64,000 nt of DNA from Motiliproteus sp. MSK22-1 (GCF_001968815.1 NZ_MIEQ01000098.1:33675-97674), one strand, 5' to 3'. Counted from the stretch's first letter, positions 9,351 to 18,780 are shown. Made by a program: numbers and translations. Notes: generated by a model not told the origin, from the sequence alone.

Positions 9351-9902
9351 ATGCCACGCAGATTTATCAAGCGTCACATGCCTAATGAAGCGAAGATTAA
9401 GGAACATCCTCATCTTCGTAAGCTGGGAAAGCACCTTCACGAACCGAATCTCTGGCACCTTAATCGCAACTCTGTTTCCTTGGCGTTTTTGGTTGGGATT
9501 TTCTGTGCTTTTTTACCTATCCCAATGCAGATGATAGTCGCTGCAGTATTGGCTATTCTGCTCAGATGTAATTTACCCATAGCAATTGGGCTGGTCTGGA
9601 TCACCAACCCGATAACCATGCCGCCTATTTTCTATTTCGCCTACCGAGTTGGAAGCTTTCTGCTGGATAGCCCTGCAACAGAACTTGAGATGGAATTGTC
9701 GATGGAGTGGCTCTCTCAAGGTTTCTCCAATATCTGGTGGCCACTGCTGTTTGGCTCGCTGGTTTGCGGAGTTGTTTTATCGGCACTAAGCTGCCTTCTG
9801 ATACGCTTTTTATGGGCTCTTCATGTAGGTCACAATTGGAGAAAACGCTCCCTGCGCCGGAAGAACAACATAAGAAACAAAAGCGAGCTCGAAAAGGACT
9901 AA
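9351..9902 (+). CDS. DUF2062 membrane protein
   Basis: 183-aa protein of the DUF2062 family, with the hallmark run SLAFLVGIFCAFLPIPMQ, then NLPIAIGLVWITNPIT and a C-terminal transmembrane helix followed by a very basic tail (WRKRSLRRKNN). I chose the ATG at 9351 because it gives the family-typical N terminus (PRRFIKRHMP). The open frame extends some 500 bases further upstream, but that part is antisense to the propeller gene. It is divergent from the comEC-side genes and convergent with lolD. Function is unknown beyond an inner-membrane location. Confidence 0.9.
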   Translation: MPRRFIKRHMPNEAKIKEHPHLRKLGKHLHEPNLWHLNRNSVSLAFLVGIFCAFLPIPMQMIVAAVLAILLRCNLPIAIGLVWITNPITMPPIFYFAYRVGSFLLDSPATELEMELSMEWLSQGFSNIWWPLLFGSLVCGVVLSALSCLLIRFLWALHVGHNWRKRSLRRKNNIRNKSELEKD

Positions 9903-10015
9903 CCCCGACCCCATCTGGAAAGATGAGTTACTGAGTTTTCTTGGGTTTGGAAATCAATTGAGGAAGACATGTAAAACAGCTCAAGTCTGAATTACTACCG
10001 GGTTAATCGTTCAAA

Positions 10016-10756
10016 TCAGTCCACTAGCAGACCATCATCTATTCGTAAAACCCGATCCATTTGTTCTGCTAGCTGATGATCATGAGTGACTACCACAAAC
10101 GCAGTATTCAAGTTCGTATTTAACTCCAGCATAAGCGACTGAATTTCCCCTGCCGTATGTCGGTCCAGATTCCCAGTCGGCTCATCCATTAATACCGTCT
10201 GGGGCTCAGTGACTAATGAACGGGCAATGGCAACCCGTTGTCTCTCTCCGCCACTCAGCTGCGAAGGCTTGTGCTCCAAGCGTTTTTCCAGCCCGACTCG
10301 AACCAATATATCTCGTGCCCGTTGCTGGACTTCTGACAGCGGTCTCTTTCCCATTAACAGAGGCATCGCAACATTTTCCAGGGCACTGAACTCAGCCAGC
10401 AAGTGATGGAACTGGTAGACAAACCCCAAAGACTTGTTTCTTAACAATGCTCTCTGGTTTTCCGTCATATTATTAACTAATTGACCACCTATATGAATTT
10501 CACCCTCACTGGGTTGGTCCAATCCACCTAAAATATTCAGCAGCGTGCTCTTCCCGGACCCCGAGCTTCCAACTATCGCAACCCGGCCTCCCGGCTCAAT
10601 TGAGAGATCGATGCCTCGAAGCACTTCCAATCGGTTTTTCTCTTCAACAAATACCTTGGTGACCCCGCGGCAACTAATAACAGGCTCGATGCTGGTTATG
10701 CTATTTATTGGTTTCTGTTCGACAGCCATATTCGCCATACCGCTATTGTTACTCAT
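10016..10756 (-). CDS. lolD: Lipoprotein-releasing ABC transporter ATPase LolD
   Basis: ATPase that powers release of outer-membrane lipoproteins from the inner membrane to LolA. The 246-aa protein shows Walker [10 protein letters not shown], the signature LSGGERQR and Walker [13 protein letters not shown], with the MacB/LolD-family arrangement. About 25 residues precede the fold (GVTKVF), so a downstream start is possible. The start overlaps the permease stop by 8 bases, indicating translational coupling. Confidence 0.95.
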   Translation of the reverse strand: MSNNSGMANMAVEQKPINSITSIEPVISCRGVTKVFVEEKNRLEVLRGIDLSIEPGGRVAIVGSSGSGKSTLLNILGGLDQPSEGEIHIGGQLVNNMTENQRALLRNKSLGFVYQFHHLLAEFSALENVAMPLLMGKRPLSEVQQRARDILVRVGLEKRLEHKPSQLSGGERQRVAIARSLVTEPQTVLMDEPTGNLDRHTAGEIQSLMLELNTNLNTAFVVVTHDHQLAEQMDRVLRIDDGLLVD

Positions 10757-12002
10757 ACCTCAGCGCCTCTGCAGGTTGCGTCTGAGAAGCTCTGTAAGCA
10801 GGGTATATGGTGGCAAGCAAACTGAGCACCAGAGAACTTAGACAAATAGTCGTTACATCCGGCCAACGCAATTCAGAGGGCAAATAGCTAATAAAATAAA
10901 CCTCAGCGCTTAAGAATTGGATATTAAATAACTGCTCAACCCAGGCAACCAGATCGGTTACCGTTAATGCCAGCAGGATTCCGAGCAGCGTTCCTGCCAG
11001 GGTGCCTATTACACCAATAAATCCGCCCTGGACAATAAAGGTTCTCATAATAGTGCCGGAGCTGGCCCCCATTGTGCGAAGTATCGCAATGTCGGATCTT
11101 TTATCTGTAACGACCATGACCAGGGTCGAGACAATATTAAAGGCAGCCACGGCGACAATAATAAAGAGCAGCAGACCAATCATCTTCTTCTCCAGCTGAA
11201 TAGCCTGGAATAGATTGCCATGGGTGCGTGTCCAGTCGCTGGTCCGGAAGTTTTCCCCTAAATCACCGGCAATCTGCCTTACCCCTTGCGGCGCGTCAAA
11301 AAGGTTATCAAATTTCAGGCGAACGCCCTGAACACCGTCTTTTATACGTTTTATCTTCGCTGCATCGTTGATGTGGATATAGGCGATATTGGCATCTAAT
11401 TCAGCACCGACCTTAAATGTCCCGACAACCGTAAAGCGCTTTAAACGGGGAAACACACCAGCAACCGAGATAGATGCCTCAGGCAGTACCAGGGTCACCT
11501 TGTCACCTTCAAAGGCTCCAAGGGATCTCGCAAGAATATCGCCCAGAATAATCCCGAACTCTCCAGATTTCAGATTTTCAAGCCGACCACGGGTCATATG
11601 GTCTTTAATGATCGAAATCGCCCCTTCATACTCCGGCTCTATGCCGTTCACCAAGACTCCGCGGACCACCCCCCGGGAAGTCAACATGCCTTGAGCATCG
11701 ATATAAGGGGCGCTGCCTTCAATTGCAGGATAGCTGTTGATTTGTTGAATCAAGCCGCTCCAATCATCAATTTCTCCGCGGTACTGACTGATAGTCGCAT
11801 GAGGCACCATCCCGAGGATTCGCTGTCGCAACTCACGATCAAAACCATTCATCACGGATAAAACAAGAATCAGCACGGCAACACCCAAGGTCAATCCGAT
11901 CATGGATACCAAGGAAATGAAAGATATAAAATGATTGCTACGCTTGGCACCGGTGTACCTGAGCCCAACAAATAGAGATAGGGGTCTAAACATGGCCCGC
12001 AT
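10749..12002 (-). CDS. Lipoprotein-releasing ABC transporter permease LolC/LolE family
   Basis: 417-aa permease with one N-terminal transmembrane helix ([21 protein letters not shown]), a large periplasmic MacB-like domain and three C-terminal helices (from [20 protein letters not shown] onward), matching LolC/LolE length and layout. It heads the unit with lolD. In E. coli and Pseudomonas lolD is accompanied by two permease genes; only one is found here. It may act as a homodimer (LolF-like), or a second gene may be elsewhere, so I withhold a symbol. Confidence 0.93.
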   Translation of the reverse strand: MRAMFRPLSLFVGLRYTGAKRSNHFISFISLVSMIGLTLGVAVLILVLSVMNGFDRELRQRILGMVPHATISQYRGEIDDWSGLIQQINSYPAIEGSAPYIDAQGMLTSRGVVRGVLVNGIEPEYEGAISIIKDHMTRGRLENLKSGEFGIILGDILARSLGAFEGDKVTLVLPEASISVAGVFPRLKRFTVVGTFKVGAELDANIAYIHINDAAKIKRIKDGVQGVRLKFDNLFDAPQGVRQIAGDLGENFRTSDWTRTHGNLFQAIQLEKKMIGLLLFIIVAVAAFNIVSTLVMVVTDKRSDIAILRTMGASSGTIMRTFIVQGGFIGVIGTLAGTLLGILLALTVTDLVAWVEQLFNIQFLSAEVYFISYLPSELRWPDVTTICLSSLVLSLLATIYPAYRASQTQPAEALRYE

Positions 12003-12077
12003 TAAAACATAAAGGATCCTTGAGCACCTAGCCCTATCGCTGTATTTTTACAGAAGAATCCAGGAGAAAATACTTTT

Positions 12078-12695
12078 ATGAGCGATTGGAACATCGATAA
12101 TGACCGCCGACGTACATTTCGAATTGAGGAAAAAGCATCGGTTAGTTTTCGTGTGCTGGACAGTAATCGCTATCAATCACCAGAAAAACTGTTTCCTGCC
12201 TCACCCGAGTTCACTCTTCTCAATGATTTACGTAGTATTGATGAAGACTCGGAATCTTTGCTTCGCCAGGTATCAGAAACCGATAAAGCCGCAGCAGCTT
12301 ACCTTCGTTTGCTCAACCGGAAAATTGAGCGACTGGCTCAAGCACTGACATCCCCGCATACTGAAGATAGTAAAATAGCTATCACCCTGAGCGAGGAAGG
12401 GATGTCATTATCAACGCAAAACCCTGTAGAACCGGGGCAACTTATGGCGGTCAAACTGCAACTGTTGCCCGAGGGCGTTGGTATTATCGCTATGCTGAAG
12501 GTCATCTACTGCCTTGCTACAACAGAATATTTCAATGAAGATGAGCAAAATAGCTTTCGTCTGGGTGGTGAATTTGTCGATATGAAGCAACATGACCGTA
12601 GCCTGATAGCCAGGCATCTGATCGAATCCCAGGCCAAAGAGCGCAGATTATTGAAGGAGCAGCTTATCAAGGGTCAACAAGGAAAGCAGTCGTGA
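12078..12695 (+). CDS. PilZ domain protein
   Basis: 205-aa cytoplasmic protein. The N terminus carries an Arg-rich motif (DRRRTFRIEEKASVSFRVL), and the C-terminal half has the PilZ-like barrel pattern ITLSEEGMSLST...GQLMAVKLQL, ending with RLGGEFVDM. Such proteins often bind cyclic di-GMP through RxxxR and (D/N)xSxxG. The second motif here is LSEEGMS rather than D/NxSxxG, so ligand binding is uncertain. The gene occupies the place next to the lol genes held by a PilZ gene in Pseudomonas. Its stop overlaps the next start by 4 bases (GTGA). Confidence 0.82.
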   Translation: MSDWNIDNDRRRTFRIEEKASVSFRVLDSNRYQSPEKLFPASPEFTLLNDLRSIDEDSESLLRQVSETDKAAAAYLRLLNRKIERLAQALTSPHTEDSKIAITLSEEGMSLSTQNPVEPGQLMAVKLQLLPEGVGIIAMLKVIYCLATTEYFNEDEQNSFRLGGEFVDMKQHDRSLIARHLIESQAKERRLLKEQLIKGQQGKQS

Positions 12696-13570
12696 CTGGC
12701 AGTCTCTATCCGCAAGCTCAGCTGACTAAATCTTATGACAACTTAAACCACTCCCTGGGCAGGCTTGCTTCTGTCATAGAGAACAGCAAGTTGCCTCTTT
12801 GGGTACCGCTTACAGAATCTGAGAAAAGTAGCGAAGTCCTTCCCCGTGACAAAGCCATTCAGCTTTTTTGTGATATCTGGTACTTGGACGGACAAGATGG
12901 ACGGGTAACGCGAAGCTGCCATGGTCTAATAGCGGCTGACGAACAGATGCTCGAGGCCTGTGCAAAGGCTAACAAGGCCAAAATGGAATTTCGCTCAGCC
13001 ATAGACGCCATTCGTGGCAACCCCGACGAAAAACAGTGGTTACTGGGATTAAGTCAGCGAGACTCACAGCTTAAGCAGGACCTGAATACCAAAGGTATCG
13101 GACGATTGCATCTCAAGCAATGCTACCGCCTTATCCCTACGCTTGATCAACACCCGACGCGAGTCGGGTTTAATTGGTATAACAGTGGCAGAAGCATTAA
13201 GAAGGTAACCGTTATTGAGGTACAAAAACAGCTAACCAAAATGGGGTTAGATAAACCTCATATAGCTTTGCAATACGACCAGCTTAAGCACTTGCCTTCT
13301 CAGACACCGCTGGCAAAAGTACAGCAGCAAGCCCCATTAATGCGCGCAAATATTCGTTTTGATTCAGAAGACCAATGCTCGGACCGTCAAGCAATGAATC
13401 TATCCTTACCACTGGTCTTTGCCTGGAAATCAAAACAACCATTTCCGGATCATAATGAACCGCTGTTACAGCCGCCGGAAGAACGCCAACGAAAAGTTCG
13501 CAGTGATCGAATTATCGAGGACACCCCTTTCTTGCCGAGCCTTCGGATACATCGCTATAGTAAAAATTAA
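12692..13570 (+). CDS. Tus-like replication-terminus-binding protein
   Basis: 292 aa, GTG start overlapping the PilZ stop. I recognise the Tus (Ter-site-binding) family from several collinear blocks. CYRLIPTLDQHP and VGFNWYNSGRSIKK match E. coli Tus AYRTLTVLHDPA and RFGWANKHIIKN. An earlier CHGLI...KANKAKMEF block resembles PGVLC...INKLKTTF, and the C-terminal LPSLRIHRY resembles IPRLHLYV. Tus is a monomeric contrahelicase that halts DnaB at Ter sites. By eye the His that locks the flipped cytosine in E. coli (His144) is not conserved. Similarity is distant, and fork arrest is inferred, not shown. Confidence 0.72.
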   Translation: MTGSLYPQAQLTKSYDNLNHSLGRLASVIENSKLPLWVPLTESEKSSEVLPRDKAIQLFCDIWYLDGQDGRVTRSCHGLIAADEQMLEACAKANKAKMEFRSAIDAIRGNPDEKQWLLGLSQRDSQLKQDLNTKGIGRLHLKQCYRLIPTLDQHPTRVGFNWYNSGRSIKKVTVIEVQKQLTKMGLDKPHIALQYDQLKHLPSQTPLAKVQQQAPLMRANIRFDSEDQCSDRQAMNLSLPLVFAWKSKQPFPDHNEPLLQPPEERQRKVRSDRIIEDTPFLPSLRIHRYSKN

Positions 13571-13589
13571 CGGGGAAGTTAGTAAGGCA

Positions 13590-14051
13590 ATGAATCAAAA
13601 ACACAGCAATCACCAAAACAGACCAGAAAACACTCAGGGAGACAGCAAAAAAAGGAACCCTGACAGAAATATAATCTACCATTTTCTGGTGGGGCTTGGA
13701 TTCCTGGCCCTGATCGGCTGGTTTTATCTGATGCGAGAAATCGAGTTTATGACTTGGGTTACCGCACTGGGCCCGGAAACCCATAAGGGTGCCATGAATA
13801 TGCTTGCAGTTATGATCTGGATGCTTCCGGCGTTTTTGTGCTGGAAATACTACATGCGTTATATAAACAGAAAGCTCGATATTCAGGGTATTTTTTATGA
13901 GGACCATTACTACGGGAAACCAACACCCGTTAAAGATAAGCCTGAATCAAATTTGTCAGACCAGGATAATGACCCAAAAACTGACAATGAATCCGCCCAA
14001 AGAACAGAAAACGCCACTACCGATTCAAAACCCAGACCGGACCCTGAGTAA
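13590..14051 (+). CDS. Two-helix membrane protein, unknown function
   Basis: 153 aa. The frame is open further upstream, but the ATG at 13590, 11 bases after GGGGAAG and 19 bases after the previous stop, avoids overlapping the Tus-like gene. Two transmembrane helices lie near residues 28-48 (YHFLVGLGFLALIGWFYL) and 70-88 (MLAVMIWMLPAFLCWKYYM). Between them is a short loop, and a 50-residue acidic, Asn/Asp/Pro-rich disordered tail follows. I do not recognise the family. It is probably co-transcribed with the PilZ and Tus-like genes. Confidence 0.75.
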   Translation: MNQKHSNHQNRPENTQGDSKKRNPDRNIIYHFLVGLGFLALIGWFYLMREIEFMTWVTALGPETHKGAMNMLAVMIWMLPAFLCWKYYMRYINRKLDIQGIFYEDHYYGKPTPVKDKPESNLSDQDNDPKTDNESAQRTENATTDSKPRPDPE

Positions 14052-14107
14052 TAAGGTTTATGATCTTAGAACCTACGAACAGGCCCCAAATGAGCACTTA
14101 AACTTTT

Positions 14108-14419
14108 ATGAGCATACTTAACTCTACGTTTTGCAGAAGACTTATTATTCTTGATTTAATTGATACGGATTCTCGCCCCAGCGTGCCGCAACTTATTGCA
14201 ACCACAGGCTGGCCAAGACGAACAGTTCAGGACATTATCAAAGCGCTGCCGGGATTGGGCGTAAAGATCCACTTTCATCAGGATGGCAAACGTAATAATG
14301 ACGGCTACTACATAGTCGATAGCTGGGGGCCAATTGATCGTCAATGGGTTAAGGCAAACCGCAGCGACATAGATAAGGCGCTGGAACCCATGGAATCAAA
14401 TACTCTCACTCCCCCTTAA
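14108..14419 (+). CDS. Winged-helix DNA-binding protein
   Basis: 103-aa protein dominated by a helix-turn-helix: RLIILDLIDTDSRPSVPQLI followed by ATTGWPRRTVQDIIKALPGL, whose second segment reads as a recognition helix. A wing (VKIHFHQDGKRNNDGYYIV) follows. It has no ligand domain. Upstream spacing is 56 bp and a clear Shine-Dalgarno is lacking. It may regulate the surrounding pocket, but no operator is evident. Confidence 0.82.
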   Translation: MSILNSTFCRRLIILDLIDTDSRPSVPQLIATTGWPRRTVQDIIKALPGLGVKIHFHQDGKRNNDGYYIVDSWGPIDRQWVKANRSDIDKALEPMESNTLTPP

Positions 14420-14437
14420 CAGCACTTAACAACAATC

Positions 14438-14599
14438 ATGAGTAAAAGATACAATTGCCGAAGTTGTATGCACTTCAGTCTCACAGAACTGGGGCCCCGG
14501 TGTCGCTTTCGCGGAGGAAAACCTGCGGGCATCTGTTCAGTTTTCAGTCGCGTAAAAACGGTAGAAAAGCCTCCAAAGCCCCATCTTTTAAATACCTAA
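14438..14599 (+). CDS. Small Cys-rich protein, putative zinc ribbon
   Basis: 53-aa frame (MSKRYNCRSCMHFSLTELGP...) starting at an ATG 18 bases after the winged-helix gene. The four cysteines are spaced CxxC-x11-C-x10-C (Cys7, Cys10, Cys22, Cys33), compatible with a zinc- or Fe-S-binding knuckle, and the chain is basic. It ends 28 bases before the convergent GDPD stop. The metal-ligand spacing and tight position suggest a real gene, but I do not recognise it and cannot assign a role. Confidence 0.6.
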   Translation: MSKRYNCRSCMHFSLTELGPRCRFRGGKPAGICSVFSRVKTVEKPPKPHLLNT

Positions 14600-14627
14600 T
14601 GAGCCTGTACTCAGATGGTACTTCGGG

Positions 14628-15368
14628 CTACAACTCTCCTCGAATCATCTCTCCGATAGCATCCGTTTCAATAAGCCTCGCTCCTTTATCTGCCAACGAG
14701 TCTGCAACATTGGAATCTGAAGTTTCATAGAATGCCAACTCAACCCGAGGATTTTCATATCGTGCTCCCAGCGGGAGACGCTTGTGGTTAAAAAACAGGA
14801 CTTCTGGTTCCATTTTGACTACGCTCGGATGACAAATTTCTGCCCAGCGAGAAAGAACCGGGCCAAGGCGTTGGTAGCCTCTTAATTTGGCCGCCTTTAG
14901 CGCATATATCGAAAAGCTAATGAGCACTACCTGATGTTTAACCGATTCGATAATAGAGAGAATTCGATCCAGCACGCGATTAACACCGAAGGCCTTTAGC
15001 GCAATACGCTTTATTTCCAGATAGAGAACAACCTTCGGATTTCGCTGCAACAGCTCTACCATATCCTGCAGGTCCATTAATCTGACACCCTTGAAACGGT
15101 TACCAAACCGACCGGGTTCAAAGGGACTTAAACGATCCAGCTGGGCTTTAGTGGAACGGTGTACCGCGCCTTTATGACCACAGAGTCGAACCAGTGTCTG
15201 ATCATGAAAAATGACAGGTACTTCGTCAGCGCTAAGCTGTACATCAGCTTCTATGCGTAAAGCCCCAGCTTCAATCGCTTTCTCAAATCCGAGACGAGTG
15301 TTTTCAGGATAGCGGCTGGGATACCCCCGATGGGCTACCAGTTCGTATGGTTTGCTGCTTGGGTCCAT
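14628..15368 (-). CDS. Glycerophosphodiester phosphodiesterase family protein
   Basis: 246-aa TIM-barrel enzyme that hydrolyses glycerophosphodiesters to glycerol-3-phosphate and an alcohol. It shows VAHRGYPSRYPENT (catalytic His13 and Glu/Asn), the metal site IEADVQLSADEVPVIFHD and LYLEIK. No signal peptide is present, so it is the cytoplasmic type. A GDPD gene follows the PilZ gene in Pseudomonas, consistent with the placement here. Its first 65 bases overlap the 3' end of the DUF1614 gene in another frame. Confidence 0.93.
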   Translation of the reverse strand: MDPSSKPYELVAHRGYPSRYPENTRLGFEKAIEAGALRIEADVQLSADEVPVIFHDQTLVRLCGHKGAVHRSTKAQLDRLSPFEPGRFGNRFKGVRLMDLQDMVELLQRNPKVVLYLEIKRIALKAFGVNRVLDRILSIIESVKHQVVLISFSIYALKAAKLRGYQRLGPVLSRWAEICHPSVVKMEPEVLFFNHKRLPLGARYENPRVELAFYETSDSNVADSLADKGARLIETDAIGEMIRGEL

Positions 15369-16323
15369 CTATATTGATCCTATCCATCATTGAATTCTGA
15401 ATCCATTCTATATTGATCCGACTTAGCGAGGTATTTTCTTTTACAAGCGTACGGTTTCTTTTTCTATGGTGGTTTCTTATTCCAGGATTGTTCCTTGAAC
15501 GATTTATGTCATTTTCAGAAAAAGCCCACCCGACCTGTTTCGGCTGCTGGTATTGTAAAACAGCCGATTGATCTGCCACTCGAAATATTTCGTTATCGTG
15601 CACCATTTCCGCCGCCATCATCGCAAATAACCCAGACAGAAAGATTGCATCCATCAAACCTGCGCCACCAACAAAAATACCTTGACGCCAGGATCGCCTC
15701 ACACGACTCAACTGCACAACATGCAGTAAATCTCCGCCAATCAGAGTACCCAGTACTGCTGCCATATAAGCCCAAGCCAAGTAATCATCACCACCCAGCA
15801 AAACGCCGCCAATGGCCGAGCTGACAATAGCCCCAAAAAGATTAATCACCAGCCCTCTTTTTCCCTCTACTCGACTAAGAGGATAAACAACCGCTGAAAC
15901 CACAATCACCAAAAACAGCGCAGAATAAGGGTCAGGGGCGCTCTCTCGAAAAAGATAAAGTGAGAATATGATTGGTAAAATACAGCCACCAATGTTAACC
16001 CCATAGCAAATCCGTTCGTTCATATCGGCCCGGTCGATACTAACCTGTTGTTCAGCATCAACAACGTCATTGTCAGGAGCGTCTTTAATGGCGTTACTGT
16101 TAATTACACTTGTTACCTTTAGCCTGAACAACTGTATGTTCACCAGACTAAGCAAGATAGCCAACAGCATGGCATAACTGATGTCGCTTTGTGAAAGAGA
16201 GAGCTTGTGGAGGACCGCCTCCATCAATCCGAGATGGAAACAGATTAACAATAACGCGAGTGTGGCAAAATAATGCAAAATAACAAACCACCCTGATACC
16301 CCATTACTGTAAGTATTGATCAC
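15304..16323 (-). CDS. DUF1614 membrane protein with extended C-terminal tail
   Basis: 339-aa polytopic inner-membrane protein. The conserved part runs from residue 10 to about 245 and includes the family motifs GGCILPIIFSLYL and GGAGLMDAIFLSGLFAMM. After this comes an atypical hydrophilic tail of about 90 residues, rich in Asn, Arg and Gln, that runs into the next gene. Known members, as I recall them, end soon after the DAIFLSG motif, so the tail may be recent frame extension. Function of the family is unknown. Confidence 0.8.
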   Translation of the reverse strand: MINTYSNGVSGWFVILHYFATLALLLICFHLGLMEAVLHKLSLSQSDISYAMLLAILLSLVNIQLFRLKVTSVINSNAIKDAPDNDVVDAEQQVSIDRADMNERICYGVNIGGCILPIIFSLYLFRESAPDPYSALFLVIVVSAVVYPLSRVEGKRGLVINLFGAIVSSAIGGVLLGGDDYLAWAYMAAVLGTLIGGDLLHVVQLSRVRRSWRQGIFVGGAGLMDAIFLSGLFAMMAAEMVHDNEIFRVADQSAVLQYQQPKQVGWAFSENDINRSRNNPGIRNHHRKRNRTLVKENTSLSRINIEWIQNSMMDRINIDGPKQQTIRTGSPSGVSQPLS

Positions 16324-16479
16324 ATTTCAGTGATTTCCAGTGATCCTTTATTAGGTTATTAATGTGCCTGACAAGACCTGGATAATAAGTTTTGACCGGC
16401 GCCCAGCGTTTTTACAATCGCTGCTTTGATCTCCAATCACTCTAAATCCTGAGGTTCAATAAGCTTACTCGCAGGCTCT

Positions 16480-18780
16480 TTAAGCAGATAAACGAGAATG
16501 CAGTTCTACGGCACGCCCCACTAATTCCAGCGTATCCAGGCCCGAGGCAAAAATAGCTCGAAGACGCTGTTCCAGAGGTTTACGTCCAACCAATCCTGTT
16601 GCCTGGCCGCACTCACTCCAGTGTTGATTTTGTAGTATTTTAGCAATCAGAAGCTCAACATCTGCATGCTCATGCCGTTCGTACAAAGCCTTATCAGCAA
16701 GCATAATCAGCGTCAACTGACGGAGCGAGGGTAATGCTTGCTCATAGCCGCGATGACCATAAGCAAAGGCCAATAAATCCAACTGTCCCTGCTCATTAAT
16801 CACAGAACAGCCAAAATCACCAGGCTCTTTTAACAGTTCAACAACCAGAGCCATATCCAGCTGCTTCCAGAATTCCCGCAACTGTTCCACCAACTGATAG
16901 CGGAATCGCTGACAAATACCCGTTATCAAAATCTGGGCGTCAACTGATATTGGTTGAGCGACCAAGGCTGAATAACACCCGCTGCTGGCGTCCTTTGTTA
17001 ATCCCAATCTCAGAATTCTGTAATCGTTACTACGCCAGAACTGAAGAAGATCCACCGTTGCACCGAAACTGGAGCCGACCATATCAATACGATTGGCAGT
17101 GGCTGTTTCCATTAGATGCGCAAGCATGCGGCTCCCCACACCCAGGCCCTGCAATGAAGGATGTACCGCGATACGCACCACCCTAAGATACCTCAGCTTA
17201 GGAGCGTCAATACAACCGGCTTGCGCCGCCATAATCTGCGGGAGCAAATGCCCTCGCGGTCGTCTCCGGCCAGACCAGATAGCTTCGGCCATGTCGTTAT
17301 CAAACCCGCCTTCCTGAGCAACCAGCATGGTTGCGACAACAACAGATCCCTGCTTCATCACCTGTACACTCAGGTTTCGGCCATCCAGCAAATCCCGAAG
17401 ATCTCCCGGAGTCGTTCGGTAATGGGCCTGAACCAATAAAGCAAAGACCTGTTTTAAAGTCGAGCGCTGCTCCAGAAGCTGCTCCGAGTTCATCAATTCT
17501 ATACTGCAAGTCTCGGTATTAATTGCTGACAGCTGGTCATCAGGAGCAATTTCTGCGTTTAACAACAGGGCATTAAAGACCCAGTGTTCAAGAGGATCAT
17601 TATCAGCCCAACGAACAGGCTCCTTTAGTGTTTGCAATCGCCATCCAGGAGCGAGACGTTGTAATGTTTGTTTAAAACGAATCTGAAAACCACGCCCTGT
17701 TCCTTCATATCCGTGAACTGTCGTTGAAAAAGCTATTCGGGAGTAATGCTCTAACAACACCTGCAACATCGGTGCAGGAATAGCAGCGGCCTCATCCACC
17801 AAAACCAAATCAGCCTTCGGCCTGCTGCGAATAATCTCATCAGGAGGTATAAACCGTAAAACCCCATTGGCAAACTGCAATTCCATAGACTTGATTCTAT
17901 TCCCGGAAAGCAGCGACTCTGCGATATCAAATACTCCTTCGACTGCTGAAAACCTTGGAGCTGTAACAATAATCACGCCAGGACCCAGCCTATCCTGATG
18001 GGCTTTCAACAATCTGGCCGCCGCTATACCAAGAGCAGAACTTTTACCTCTTCCCCGGTCTGCGGTAATAACCAGGGGTCTACGCCTGTGCCCGGTTACT
18101 ACATGAACAATCGCCTCTACAGCCATAGCCTGATCACTGGTACAACAATCAGACATATCCAACTGACAGCCACCGTTAGCAGATTCCGGAACCTCTATTG
18201 GATGATCCGGCCTATCACTAACTGTGGGATAGAAAGGCGGTATGGGTTCACCCTGATCGACAACCAGAATATCAGGATTTGTTCTGATGGACTCAGACAC
18301 CAGGGAGATAAAGGCACTGCGATTCAGGGTCTCTCCTGCCGGTTCGTTTTCAGCATGATCCGTTTTCGGCAATTCAACCAGCGTTCGTTGAAAATCCAGA
18401 TCCAGTTTCCCTGACCATTGGTCTAAAGGAGGTGTCATCAGTACGAGTAAACTACCGGCAACCAGGGTACCAGACAACGCAGCCATCACATCCGGATTAA
18501 AGCCATCGTAAGTGTCAATAAACAATACATGGGACTCTGTGCCCAGCAGATGAACACTTTGTTTCGCCGTCACGGCACGACTTCCTGCGACGGGATTTTT
18601 TCCTACCCAAAGAGCACAGGCCCGTGAATTGCCAGAGAGCACTATACTCAGAACTTCTTGTGCGCTTTCCCTGCACCAGTCAGAACGTCCAGCCAGGACG
18701 AGAACACTTCGGTGCTTTCGTAACAAGAGCTGATCAGTAACATCAACAACCAGTTGTCTAAAAGAACGATTCAGATTCAC
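16480..18780 (-). CDS. tmcA: tRNA(Met) cytidine acetyltransferase TmcA
   Basis: Forms N4-acetylcytidine at the wobble base of elongator tRNA-Met using acetyl-CoA and ATP, which prevents misreading of AUA codons. The 766-aa protein has the N-terminal DUF1726 domain, a helicase-like module with Walker A TADRGRGKSS (about 239-248) and Walker B LVLVDEAAAIPAP, then a GNAT domain (RIAVHPSLQGLGVGSRML). A C-terminal tRNA-binding region follows. It is about 95 residues longer than E. coli TmcA. It appears monocistronic. Confidence 0.95.
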   Translation of the reverse strand: MNLNRSFRQLVVDVTDQLLLRKHRSVLVLAGRSDWCRESAQEVLSIVLSGNSRACALWVGKNPVAGSRAVTAKQSVHLLGTESHVLFIDTYDGFNPDVMAALSGTLVAGSLLVLMTPPLDQWSGKLDLDFQRTLVELPKTDHAENEPAGETLNRSAFISLVSESIRTNPDILVVDQGEPIPPFYPTVSDRPDHPIEVPESANGGCQLDMSDCCTSDQAMAVEAIVHVVTGHRRRPLVITADRGRGKSSALGIAAARLLKAHQDRLGPGVIIVTAPRFSAVEGVFDIAESLLSGNRIKSMELQFANGVLRFIPPDEIIRSRPKADLVLVDEAAAIPAPMLQVLLEHYSRIAFSTTVHGYEGTGRGFQIRFKQTLQRLAPGWRLQTLKEPVRWADNDPLEHWVFNALLLNAEIAPDDQLSAINTETCSIELMNSEQLLEQRSTLKQVFALLVQAHYRTTPGDLRDLLDGRNLSVQVMKQGSVVVATMLVAQEGGFDNDMAEAIWSGRRRPRGHLLPQIMAAQAGCIDAPKLRYLRVVRIAVHPSLQGLGVGSRMLAHLMETATANRIDMVGSSFGATVDLLQFWRSNDYRILRLGLTKDASSGCYSALVAQPISVDAQILITGICQRFRYQLVEQLREFWKQLDMALVVELLKEPGDFGCSVINEQGQLDLLAFAYGHRGYEQALPSLRQLTLIMLADKALYERHEHADVELLIAKILQNQHWSECGQATGLVGRKPLEQRLRAIFASGLDTLELVGRAVELHSRLSA

